DNA of 64,000 nucleotides from Takakia lepidozioides. Its lineage: Eukaryota > Streptophyta > Takakiopsida > Takakiales > Takakiaceae. The number at the start of each line of letters is the position of its first letter. Position 1 is the stretch's first letter. Shown here piece after piece: positions 13,281 to 23,063 of this stretch. Both the position numbers and the translations under genes were made by a program. The stretch is taken from positions 15,564,001 to 15,628,000 of the forward strand of contig CM060733.1 of NCBI GenBank assembly GCA_030704615.1, read 5' to 3'. Under the pieces are notes generated by a model. The model made no database searches, was not told where the DNA came from, and saw only the letters and a program-made list of their open reading frames with translations.

Positions 13281-13354
13281 GTCTGGGTGGTGTAGTTGGT
13301 CATCACGCTAGTCTCACACACTAGAGGTCCCCGGTTCGAACCCGGGCTCAGACA
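13281..13354 (+). tRNA. tRNA-Val (CAC anticodon)
   Basis: 74 nt. The acceptor stem GTCTGGG pairs with CTCAGAC plus discriminator A. The D arm contains the A box (GTGGTGTAGTTGG). The anticodon stem CTAGT/ACTAG encloses loop CTCACAC, with CAC at 34-36. The T arm CCCGG-TTCGAAC-CCGGG is perfect and holds the B box GGTTCGAAC. An oligo-T run near 13403 could end Pol III transcription. There is no intron and no encoded CCA, as expected for a nuclear gene. Confidence 0.92.
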
Positions 13355-14144
13355 AAGGTCTTCATGCAGGAAAGTAGCAGGGCTACGCTCCTGTTCGAAG
13401 ACCTTTTTTCCCTTAAATGGGACAGATACTGTGCAGTGTTTTCAACTTGTAGGCATGTATAAAGTAAGCACAAGAACACTCACTCATCATGCCAGTGTGT
13501 GTGCAACCTTCGAAACATGACCATTTTATTTTGGTTGGTTCTGCTGTGGCTTATCCTTCATGATTCAGCTGTTTGTATTACATGAAGCTGTCTGAGAGGC
13601 CAGACTTTTCGAGTCAGTGCCTGCAAGGACCCGAGTTCACAACAGTATAAAGAGACACGGATCACATACATGATATACTTCGGTTAGGACATATGAGGAA
13701 TGTAAGAACCTTGAGACAACAGTTCAGTGGCAGGTATGTATACATTCTCATCTGAAAAAGGAAACCAAGCCTACAAGTGTGACAACAGGGTCATAGTCCT
13801 ATTTGCATCTTGTCAGTGGATGGTTGATCTTAAACTACACTGGAATTCAAGGCTCCCTTGTCAAGATAAACCAGCCTGAGAAGAGGACACCACATTGCCT
13901 TGCGAATGGCCATTCCATATCTGCTCATCCATATTTCCTGGGCAGTGAGGAATGAAGAGATTGGTATTCTTAGAGCTGTTGCCAATTTCTTCATAGAATG
14001 GAAGGTGAGGAATGAAGACAGTGGTATTCTTAGAGCTGTTGCCAATTTCTTTCATAGAATGGAAGTAGTGGTTCAGCATATACATCACAACTTTGACCAG
14101 GCAAATTGTGAGAGTAAGCTTATACACTCTCTCGCTCTCTTTCG

Positions 14145-14975
14145 CTCTGCTCAGCATGCTCCAAAACAGCCAATGTCACTGTTCGGGGTGAGTTTGGCAT
14201 CCCTTAAGCTCCCAACAAGATGAATTCAAGGTCAGATGGTAGGGTCAGCTGCAACATATGTCTAATATCAGATATCCTAAGTTAAGCTAGTCTATATCTT
14301 GGAAGCAGGATCGCCCTGTCAGACAGGCTAAGTCCTGGCGGAAGAGAGTAGAAGAGATTCTCAAGGATCTGAATCTAAGCCCGCAAGTCTTGACCCTGCT
14401 GGATAAATCTGACTTAGAGGTGTCCAAAGCCATGTCTATGGCCAGAAAATTGTCTGATAAAAATGATTTTGTGTCCAGTCTGTGACATGGGAGAGGATAT
14501 CATGGATGACCTCAAGGGTTTACCCACCCTCGGCACTAGACTGAAATTTAGCCTACCTTTGAGCAGCGAACAGATGCAGAGAGGAAAGAGGGATTGCAAT
14601 TGCCCGTTGTGTGATCAACCTGAAGACGACGTTCATTTTCTGATTCATTGTCCTAGCTACTCTCACGAGAGAGACCCCTCTTCAAATCCATCAAGAGAAT
14701 TGTGCCCTTACCAACTTTGTAAGTCTCGAGGCTGAGCCAACAGCCCAGGCCCTTTTGGGTCCTAGTTATTGGGGAAACCACACACAGCAGATTGATGCTT
14801 GCGTGAAGGGATTTCTAGAGGATGTCTGGAAAACTTGGATTAATTGTCTGTCCAGCATCAGCCCCTGACAAAGGTAGCTTCTGTCCCTTTATGTTCCGCT
14901 CAAACTGAGCGCGGGGTAAATGGCCACAAGGCTACGGCAAATACGTCTTATGAGTACATTCTCTCACTCTGCCAT
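14145..14975 (+). mobile_element. LINE 3' end: RT C-terminus, CCHC-like finger, 3' tail module
   Basis: 5'-truncated non-LTR retrotransposon. The frame at 14463-14735 ends with a zinc-finger-like motif, CPLCDQPEDDVHFLIHCPSY, matching the Cys-Cys-His-Cys finger near the C-terminus of many LINE pol proteins. After it come a QIDACVKGFLEDVW segment and the conserved 3' module (CAAACTGAGCGCGGGGT, then TCTTATGAGTACATTCTCTC). Frames are broken. It belongs to the same family as the copies at 18118, 24297, 31596 and 33690. Confidence 0.75.
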
Positions 14976-16261
14976 TGCTTGACACTGCCTATAATGACTG
15001 TTCCAGATAGGCACTTGGCTTCCGCCTCTCCCTCAGCTCTCCTGACCTGCAGGACCGTCACAGCCATCCACAGCCCACTAGCTGCACAGAAATAATTGAA
15101 CAGCATCTTGACATGGCAAGATTATTTATCATATTAAGTATGTAACTATCTCTCTCTCACCCGCGTTGAGTGGTGGACCAGCTCTCGCCGTTCCGCATCC
15201 AACCGAGGCGCACCCGCACTTCCATTCGCTTCCCTCTCCATCTCAGATCTTAAGTGCAGAGTTCGCATGTGTACCATTGCAATCCGAGGACATATTCCGG
15301 CTTTTGCACATGTCCTGTACACATGCCTTGCTCTATAAGGGTGAGAAATAGATTGACAAACAGAAGACAGGGAGAGGCGCTTTACCGGCACTGATTTCAT
15401 TCATAGCACACTGAGGAGGCTCCACATCTACGATGAGCATTTGCCTCATGTTGTACCCTTGTGCTCTTATCACCTGCTCCCTGAAAGGGAACACAATCTT
15501 CATTCATGGATGCATGGGAAAGAAACAGGGACCAACTTGCTCAAAGAAGTAGCGAGTGCAGCTCATACCAACCAAACAAGCAGATTGCAAAGAAGAGATG
15601 ATGGAGAAAATGAACTGAGTTCTGCCCGGACAATGTCTCCTTCTGCTCAAACACTTCGTCCGATATCATCTTGGGGATGCCCTCACAACTGCCTAGCAGA
15701 TACATGTGACAACCAAAACAGAATGTTGTGTTGGATGAAATGCAGACCTGAATGTAGCCAGACAAGCCAATAAGTAATTAAGGTGAGAGCAGTCAGAGAA
15801 CACCATCTCTAAATAGTATGGGCTCCTTAGAGGTGCAAACACATAATTTACAAAGAACCCAGAATAATAAATAACAAATCGAAGCTTGCGTCAACCCTTA
15901 CGAGTGACCCCTTGAGTGAATCAGCTAGCCACATACGATAGAGGAGAGACTACTCAGTGTTGGAGTCATAAAATATATGCTCAGAATAAAATATCTTGCA
16001 AGTAAATAGACCGTGGTGGATACAAAAACAACAATTTGGAAACTGGGTAGACTGTTGACAGCTTGAAACCCCAAGGGATGGTTGTGCATCAATTATGTCT
16101 CAGCTAAAATCTCAGAGGTACTGCTCATAGATTGTAAGATCTTCAAAACTTTGTCATGGACTCACCTCGTCACCAGCAGCATGAGAAACTCTCCCAATCC
16201 AGCACCCAAGCACAGAGGCTGTGATACTCATGATTGTACAATTAGGTGGCTCAACGGCCCC
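14976..16261. other. Intergenic, no gene recognised
   Basis: No gene is supported. The stretch 15383-15436 recurs at about 31916-31970, next to the second segmental-duplication copy. The segment between it and 16262 is absent from that copy, so it was inserted here or deleted there. Confidence 0.5.
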
Positions 16262-16946
16262 ATGCAGCCCAGAGGCATGTGCCGAATCAAGAACAGTTTT
16301 CTGCACTTGCCACTTCTGAGGTCACTGTTCCAGAAATAGTAGAACCAAGAGACTAGCAGAATTACTGGACAACCTGGCAGTCTAAAAAAAGAGACAATTT
16401 ACCAAGTAGTAGGAGTACAGCTATGTGAATGCCGCTGTGAAAAATGCTTTGGGCAATCCCTCCTTGAGGAGCTGGAATTGGCAGAACCAATCCTCTCAAG
16501 CAATTGCTGGCTTCAAGAGTTTTCCACGCCCAATTTGAACACCCTCAATCAGCTCAATTGCAATGAAGACAACCCTGCGGTTGGCTGAGGTTTGGTCTCT
16601 CCATACATCTCCTCTGCAAATGTAATCCTCTGTTTGACATGATAGGAAAGAACAATAAAAAGGTGTTATCGAATAACAACTGCTGCAAAACCTATAGAGG
16701 AGCTTTCAGGTTCTCGAGTTTATCTTTCTTTTGAGTCTGGACGGTTTTGGTTGAGACTTCGCAAAGAGAGCTACAGAAAGAAAAAGGTTTCAGATTATCA
16801 GATGGACTCCTTGGTGACTTGGGAGACTAGAAAAATGCTTGGAGGTCTGATATTGGGGCAGTTTAAAGGTAAGCAAGCAGTCAACTCCAATAGATTGTAT
16901 AAGAGGGTTCTGTCCTACCAGTAGAAAGACCCAATTTATTTGACCA

Positions 16947-17237
16947 TAAAACCTTGTCTCCATGGTAAAAGATGCGCAGCAATCACATTTGCCATCGGGT
17001 ACTGCAACCCTGTCAGCATGCATCTAATCTTCTTCCCATGTTGGTGATGAGTGACCGTAGTTCCATACAACTTCACAAGATTTGGTCTGAACCCCGGGTC
17101 TCTTAAACTAGTTGGTGTGTCGCCCTTTGAAAGGAGTGTACAGTAGCTAAAATTATCCGTGGACAATGACATCCCTTGCCTGATGGAATTTTGGCCTTCA
17201 ATGAGCAAGTAAACATTTTCCATGACATTGTGTAGAG
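16947..17237 (-). pseudogene. HNH-nuclease-like exon remnant, copy A
   Basis: A minus-strand exon opens after a GTTGTAG acceptor at about 17238 and stays open for about 95 codons. Near its end it reads RCMLTG, followed about 9 residues later by AAHLLP. The C-x-(L/I)-(S/T)-G...AAHILP pattern is the first half of the HNH_2-type domain found in many plant and fungal proteins. The downstream half (a D-x-R-N segment and second His) could not be found in neighbouring sequence, so this may be an isolated fragment. The family assignment is tentative. Confidence 0.35.
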
Positions 17238-18117
17238 CTACAACAAACAAAAAAGGTAAAGAAATCAAGAATGAGACACTGTCAAAGCATACAAGGAAAA
17301 ACAAGATCGCCACAAATACAAGCTGGGAATCGACTCACAGTGCTAAGGACTTTCATACTGCAAGCCAGGCAGGCAAGATCTGCAAAGGAGCCGTGAAAGT
17401 GACTTCAAACAAAAACAGTACGAAGCAAGAACATGCAAAACAAGCTGTCAAAGACTGTACAGATGACTGTCTGTCAGAGACTTCTAGGTGGGGAGAAGGT
17501 CAAGGAGAAAATTGAATCCAGATATTCTAAGAAGCTGCAGAGAAGGGCCAGCCGCTGAGCTGCATGCACAGAAAAGACAAAGTTCAGCAACCAAGAGCAT
17601 CGTCCCTATAAGGCCATGACAGACATGACGAGGAAATTGGACGTGATTACCAGAAGGAGAATCATACACAGCTGGGTCAGAATCTGGATAGATGCCCACC
17701 CTCTGCGCTGACAGCAGACTGATAAAGGATGGGCTGAAGAATGCTGAGACCCACATGAGGGAAGCAGGCCAATAGACCTAGAATTGTGCACAACTGCTTC
17801 TGGTTTTCCAGTTGGGACAATGTATATGAATGAAACCTAGCAGGTCAGAGGTGGACACAATGAATCATGCAAGAGGAATAAAGCGGCAAAACAAGCATAA
17901 GCAAAAAGCAAGGTAATGGCAGGTGCAGGTACTCCGATATGGAATTGGTCTCTGAAGGCTTTTAGGCCCTTTTTGGCCCTGTTTATAAACACTGATATGG
18001 ATTATGCTCATTCATTATTTTCCCTCCGACTCTGTCCCAATCAGCAAAGCTTTGGGTCTCACTAATTTTTTCCACTGCAGAGGGATTAACACTCAAGTTA
18101 AAAGGACCGTGCTTTGT

Positions 18118-18590
18118 ATTATAAGGCTGTGACATGGGCAAGGACCTTAAGGATGATCTCAAGGGCCTACCTACCTTTGGCACTAGACTTGAAGTTTAAA
18201 CTCAGGGCAGGAAGCCTAAGATTCTGATACATTGTCCGGGATATCCTCATCAGAGACTGACCCTCTTCAGGACAATCAAGAACATTGGCTCGGCACCTCA
18301 ATTCACCAACTTTCAAAATCTTAAGGCTGAGTCTAAAGCCCTGGCACCGCTGGGGTCTAACTTTTGGGCTGCTCACACACAGCAGGTTGATGCTTGTGTG
18401 AAGGGCTTCCTAAGGATATCTGGAAAGCCCGAACTAATTATTTGTACAAGGTAAGTCATACTACTGGAGTGAGCCCCTCATAAAGGTAGTTTCTGGTCCC
18501 TTTTGTTCCTCCAAAACTGGGCGCCGGGTCTATGGCCACAAGGCTTTTACCGGCAAACAAAGTCTTTCGAGTACATTTTATCCCAATCAG
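18118..18590 (+). mobile_element. LINE 3' fragment with tail module
   Basis: Contains the CTGTGACATGGGCAAGGACC block, remnants of the finger region (ATTGTCCGGGATATCC), the ACACAGCAGGTTGATGCTTG block and the 3' module ending AGTACATTTTATCCC. Most of the RT region seen in the 33.7-kb copy is deleted. It lies inside segmental-duplication copy A. Confidence 0.7.
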
Positions 18591-19061
18591 CTCTTGGGTC
18601 ACCACAGACAGTATGCCTCCAATGGAGCAGGTAACTTGGACACTATGAGTTGTAGTAAAAACATATAGCAGCCGACATGCAACTGCAACAAACATGCATC
18701 AACCTTCATTATAAGTGGGTCACCTGTGTGGAGGCCTTCCGAAATCACGTAGTTTGCGTTGCTTTGTGGATCTTTTGATTAAGCACTTTTACAGTTGCAG
18801 TATAATCCTGGTAACAGCAGCTGGAGTGATGTCCTTACGTCATCACCTAATTCCCCTCCATTTCTCTGGAGCTTGACAACAGCAGGGCTCTCCTTATGCA
18901 AAAACTAATCTCCTTCAAAGTAACCATGCCATGAGGCAACAAGCACATGGCTCATGGGAGCCCAACAATGGAAGGGAAAGAAGAAGCCATACAAGTCTCC
19001 CGGTTTCTTGCACTCTGATGGAATTGAAACATGTTCTAAAACAAACAAAAGAAAAGCTTGT

Positions 19062-20235
19062 CTAGACTTTTGCACCTAAACTAAGACCGCCAACCATACC
19101 CTCAGTGTGTGGCTTGGCCCTCATTCTTCCTAATTCAGGTGGAAATCCAGTGGATGTCCATGTTTGTTGCTTCATGTCATATATGTGGAGAAGGCGGGCC
19201 GGTGATATTTTGGACTGTAGTGCGGTTGATGTGGCACAGAAGACCACAACTGTTTCATGGGGCCTGATCCACATGAATAAGATTGTGATGGCTCACCACT
19301 TCAAAAGCGTACATGTAGTCGAAAAACGTTCGTGCAATCTCAGTTCTTGCAATCTCCAGCCACTCTGCAGTCGTTGTAGAACCTTTCAACTCCCACACAC
19401 AGACTGTTGGTGAGGGGTGAATTTGATAGCGAGGCGGCCCAAGCAGCAACAGGCGCCCCTCACTCTCTACAAGTCGACAAGACCAATCCTGTCCAACAAA
19501 GTCGTCGGGCATCCCTACAGCAACTTTAGTCCACACACCCGTGCCAATGTCACAAGCCATCTCAATGTTGTCTTTCTCATGTGATATGTAAAATAGAGCA
19601 AAGAGAGGAGGGCCGCATATCACACTTCCTCTACAATACGAAATGGTTATTGAGGGCATGTTTCCAGTCTCGGTCCAACACTCGCATGTTGAGTCATAGA
19701 TGTCTGTTCTCCAAAGCACTCCGTAGTAGTCGGTTGACATCAGAAGGACCTTGTATGCATCTGTCCACAATCACATTCACTCTTTTGACGTCGAAATCTG
19801 TTGAAGTGGGAGGCAGGGCAGGCAATTGTCTGGAAGTGTTCAACAGAGGATTGTACACAATCAATAAGTCCTCCTCCATTAATATGCAAAATAAGCCTCC
19901 ATCTGCAGCACAAACTCTTCTGTATACTAAATTGTCCTTGGGGAGTTTGAGGCCGATCTTGTGCCACCGTCGAGTTGTGGGGGCATACAACGTACAAACA
20001 TCTTGGCAGTCTCCATCCTGGCAGTATCTGCCTAAAAACAAGAGATAGGAGTCTTGGTGAAGAGGGAGGTGCTGACAGAGTTGTTGGAAAGAAGCAGTGG
20101 ATGGGAGGGAGTTCCACAACTTGCAAACCGACTTAAAGCGACAAGACTTGGATACGGCAAACAGGCCAACACTATCATCACTAACTCGAAAGGAAGCCTG
20201 CTCCAAATCTCCTCCTCCATCTTGCCCACCCACAA
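19062..20235 (-). pseudogene. F-box/kelch-type protein gene, frameshifted
   Basis: The minus strand encodes an N-terminal F-box (EEEIWSRLPFELVMIVLACL) that would recruit an SCF ubiquitin ligase. It continues through VCKLWNSLPS and LYAPTTRRWHKIGL into a C-terminal beta-propeller-like region (GVLWRTDIYDSTCECW, CDIGTGVWTKV, LLHIYDMKQQTW). The layout matches single-exon F-box/kelch proteins of plants. Three frame changes are needed: near 20150 just after the F-box, near 19770 after VNVIVDR, and near 19268 after the HVDQAP segment. The total length of about 390 codons is near the family norm, so only indels separate it from an intact gene. It is a pseudogene unless these are sequencing errors, which is less likely because nearby genes read cleanly. 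Confidence 0.8.
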
Positions 20236-22454
20236 AACCTCTCTAATGTGTTCTTGTGATCGTCACACGGAGCTTGGGAAAAGAGACGTGTAGGGTAAGG
20301 TATGAACCAGTGAAGCACCGCACTTGCCTTGCCTCTCAGTGATACTTGAACCTTCTTTGCTGGCCATCCACTTCCCTTTTACTATTTCCAGCCCTGCTTT
20401 GTAGTTTGTGGTCTGTTGATAGAAACCCTAAAAATCCTTGTGCATTCGGGAGGGAGATGGCAGAGTGCAAGCTGGATACGCCGCTCTTCTGATTCCTCCT
20501 TTCTTGGTAGGTCTTCAACAGTATCAAGGGATGGACCAGGGGCTGGTCATGTCGCAGACACATTTCGTTTCCAGTGCTGGTTGCAGTCCATAAGGCGCTG
20601 CCAGCGCAGGCACGGGAAAGCCTAGTAACACGAACTCTCCATCCAGAGCCGTCTACAACTACTCGGTTCAAAGCGTCTGGTGGTATTATCCCCACTATAA
20701 CTGAATTCAAGCCTAGAAAAGTTAAGTTCAAAGAGGGATTGTGCACACCGAGGACCTTGAGAAAAGATGCCAGCGCAGGGAAGCGGAATCAAATGGGAGT
20801 GCAGCTCTTATGTTGCTCTGTTTGATGCCACAGCTGAGGAGGTACCGTGAGCTTTACTTGCTTGATTCACGTGCAATGAAATGGATAACCTGCACAATTA
20901 CTTCAGTGGGCGCCAGAACAATTAGGACATAGACCCACATTTTCACTAGCACAGTTTTTCCAGTGGTACTACAAACTGTAACTTTTACAGCACTGATAGA
21001 ACAAGGGTGAGGTTCAGAAATGATCTTCTTAAAACTGCTAGCTGCCATTTTGTCCCTACTTGGTGCAAGACGCCACATGTGTAGCATCATGCCACAGAAA
21101 CTCAAAAGACTCCATCCAGCATTCCTGTCACAAATTTAAGACCCTTTTTGAGCCTGCATGGACAGAGAAAGATCTGTCCAATGAACATTTGCTGCAGAAA
21201 CCTGCCTACACAGACAATTGATTACACAAGGAAGTGTACATAAACTCAAATTTGCAAGCTTCAGAGGTCCTACAGTACTAGCCACCCTTGAGTCGTAAAG
21301 CACACTTGTTTGCTCAAAGTGTGACCAAGGCAGGACCAAGGCTACAATGAATTGCGCAGCTTCAATATTTCGCAATACCCACTCAAACATGTCCGATCCA
21401 GGATGCAGAGCTGTTAGATCACTTATCATTCAAAATCTGAATTAAGCCAGCTTGTCAATTTTGCAATCACAGCAGAGAATTCAGGCACCGCTGGGGACCT
21501 GTCATCGGACACCAGGTTTAGCAACATGCTGTTCAGAATGTCATCTCAGTTCTGGGGATTACTTATGTCGTAACACTAGACTTGAAAAATTTCAGAGGCC
21601 ACTCATATGCAGATATCACAAAGTGGGAATTGCCAAATTGTAAATTGTTTCCATTATGTGGAGTCTGGGAAGGACGCAAAGACGGAGATGCTTATATATA
21701 TGTCTTATTAGTACGTCAGCGAAGGAGACAGCCACAATTACATTATCCCTCAATTATCAATATCCCAAGAATTAAAGCACTCGAGGTGGTTCAGTGAGCC
21801 TGCTCCAAGAGGCGGATGAATTATAACGTCTCGAAAGGCTGCCCACTACTGCAACTCAATTCCGCTACTGCAAAGTGCTCTATCACCCCTCATGCAACCA
21901 ATCTTGCTTTCTCCTCTGATGCTAGACTCCAACGAGAGAAAGGGCCCTGGGAATGAGCGTGAGAAGTGTAGACAAAGAAAGCAACCAAGGAATGCAAGCC
22001 AGAGTCTGCACTCTGAAAACACTCAACAAAATGTATGGATAGAGATACCTGCAGATAATCAGTCCTTCCACAAAGTCTTGCGTAGTCCCTCTAGTCTCGG
22101 AAATGTAGCAAAACATCAAGAGGCGACAGAGACAGGCAAAGGAATCGATCCAAGGGGAGCGCGGCAGCAAAGATATAAGTGCGATCCTGCACGATGCTCT
22201 GGATGACCTCATCCATCCTTCACGCTTACAAACGTGGATGAGCAAGAGCGCAGCGACAATAACTTTTATTCATCAATTACACTTCTCATCCACAGTTCTC
22301 CTTATCATTATTATTATTAGATTGGTTTTGAAGGAAAATATACTCTAACAGCTCTCAAGGGCTTCCTCGTCTGTCTTGATGCCTCACATCAATCAAATAT
22401 TGCTTACTTTATGTTTATAAATAAAATGATTGTATCTTGTATATTGTCTATATA
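20236..22454. other. Intergenic, no gene recognised
   Basis: Several open frames of 60-140 codons overlap on both strands, but none has recognisable motifs or splice-linked continuation. The left end is upstream of the F-box pseudogene. Confidence 0.45.
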
Positions 22455-22600
22455 GGGCATGGCTCCTTGGACAGCGTAATTCTGCCCGAACGAGGAGCTG
22501 CTGGGTTCAATTCCGGCTTGAGCTCGGAGGTGGAACACACCAAAACTGTGTGTTTCTACGGTTGGGAGGAGGACTCTATCTGGAAGCGGTTTTTATTTTA
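22455..22600 (+). mobile_element. tRNA-derived SINE-like fragment
   Basis: The head ATGGCTCCTTGGACAGCG resembles an A box and CTGGGTTCAATTCCGGC carries a B-box-like GGTTCAATTCC. A non-tRNA body then ends in T-rich sequence (TTTTTATTTTATTTTTTG). This fits a plant SINE better than a tRNA gene. Just downstream, 22605-22684 is also duplicated at 35066-35179. Confidence 0.4.
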
Positions 22601-23063
22601 TTTTTTGTTATGCCACATACTTGGAAATTTGGAATAGGATATGGCTTGATCAATCCTGCAGATCCAGAACCCCAAGCTTCTTGAGAGATCTTCACAGGGT
22701 GTTCCTGAGCCTGTATTGATGAATGTTCCCTCGATGAGGCAGCAAGATGGATGAATAAGAGAGCAGAATCACGTGTGAAATACATGTGTGGATGATAATC
22801 CACGGAACTATTGGATGAATATCGGAATTATCACATGGATGTATACATGGGATAGGAATATGCTTTAGCGTTGAGAGAGGAGGAGCAGCGATGGTGACAA
22901 AGCGATCCAAGGTCCAGGCAATCGATCGACCTCCGTCCAAGGCATTCAGGATTTGATGCCAATATCGAGATATGAAGTGATCTCTCTTTGCAACTTTTCT
23001 TCGAGCCAATTCTGTTGAGCCAGATTCTCTGTAAACTCGTCTGGCAGAAGACAGCCTGGTGCG

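Larger units (their letters stand above)
12138..14330 (+). repeat. ~1.08-kb tandem duplication with tRNA-Val and LINE fragment
   Basis: Two units (about 12138-13186 and 13187-14330) share order and sequence: an ACAGATCTCAGCTTCTT block, a tRNA-Val-like sequence, a GGCATGTATAAAGTA block, a long non-coding middle and a LINE 3' fragment. The tRNA heads are exactly 1080 bp apart (12201 and 13281). Unit 2 also has an extra internal duplication of about 60 bp near 13940-14060, which shifts the LINE part by about 1140 bp. Confidence 0.85.
16262..18902. repeat. Segmental duplication, copy A
   Basis: Collinear with 31972-35062 at high identity, including non-coding parts. Copy A lacks about 460 bp of LINE sequence present in copy B: copy A jumps at about 18123 from TTATAAGGC to TGTGACATGGGC, whereas copy B keeps the RT region between them. 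Both end at the shared CAGCAGGGCTCTCCTTATGCA. Confidence 0.85.
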
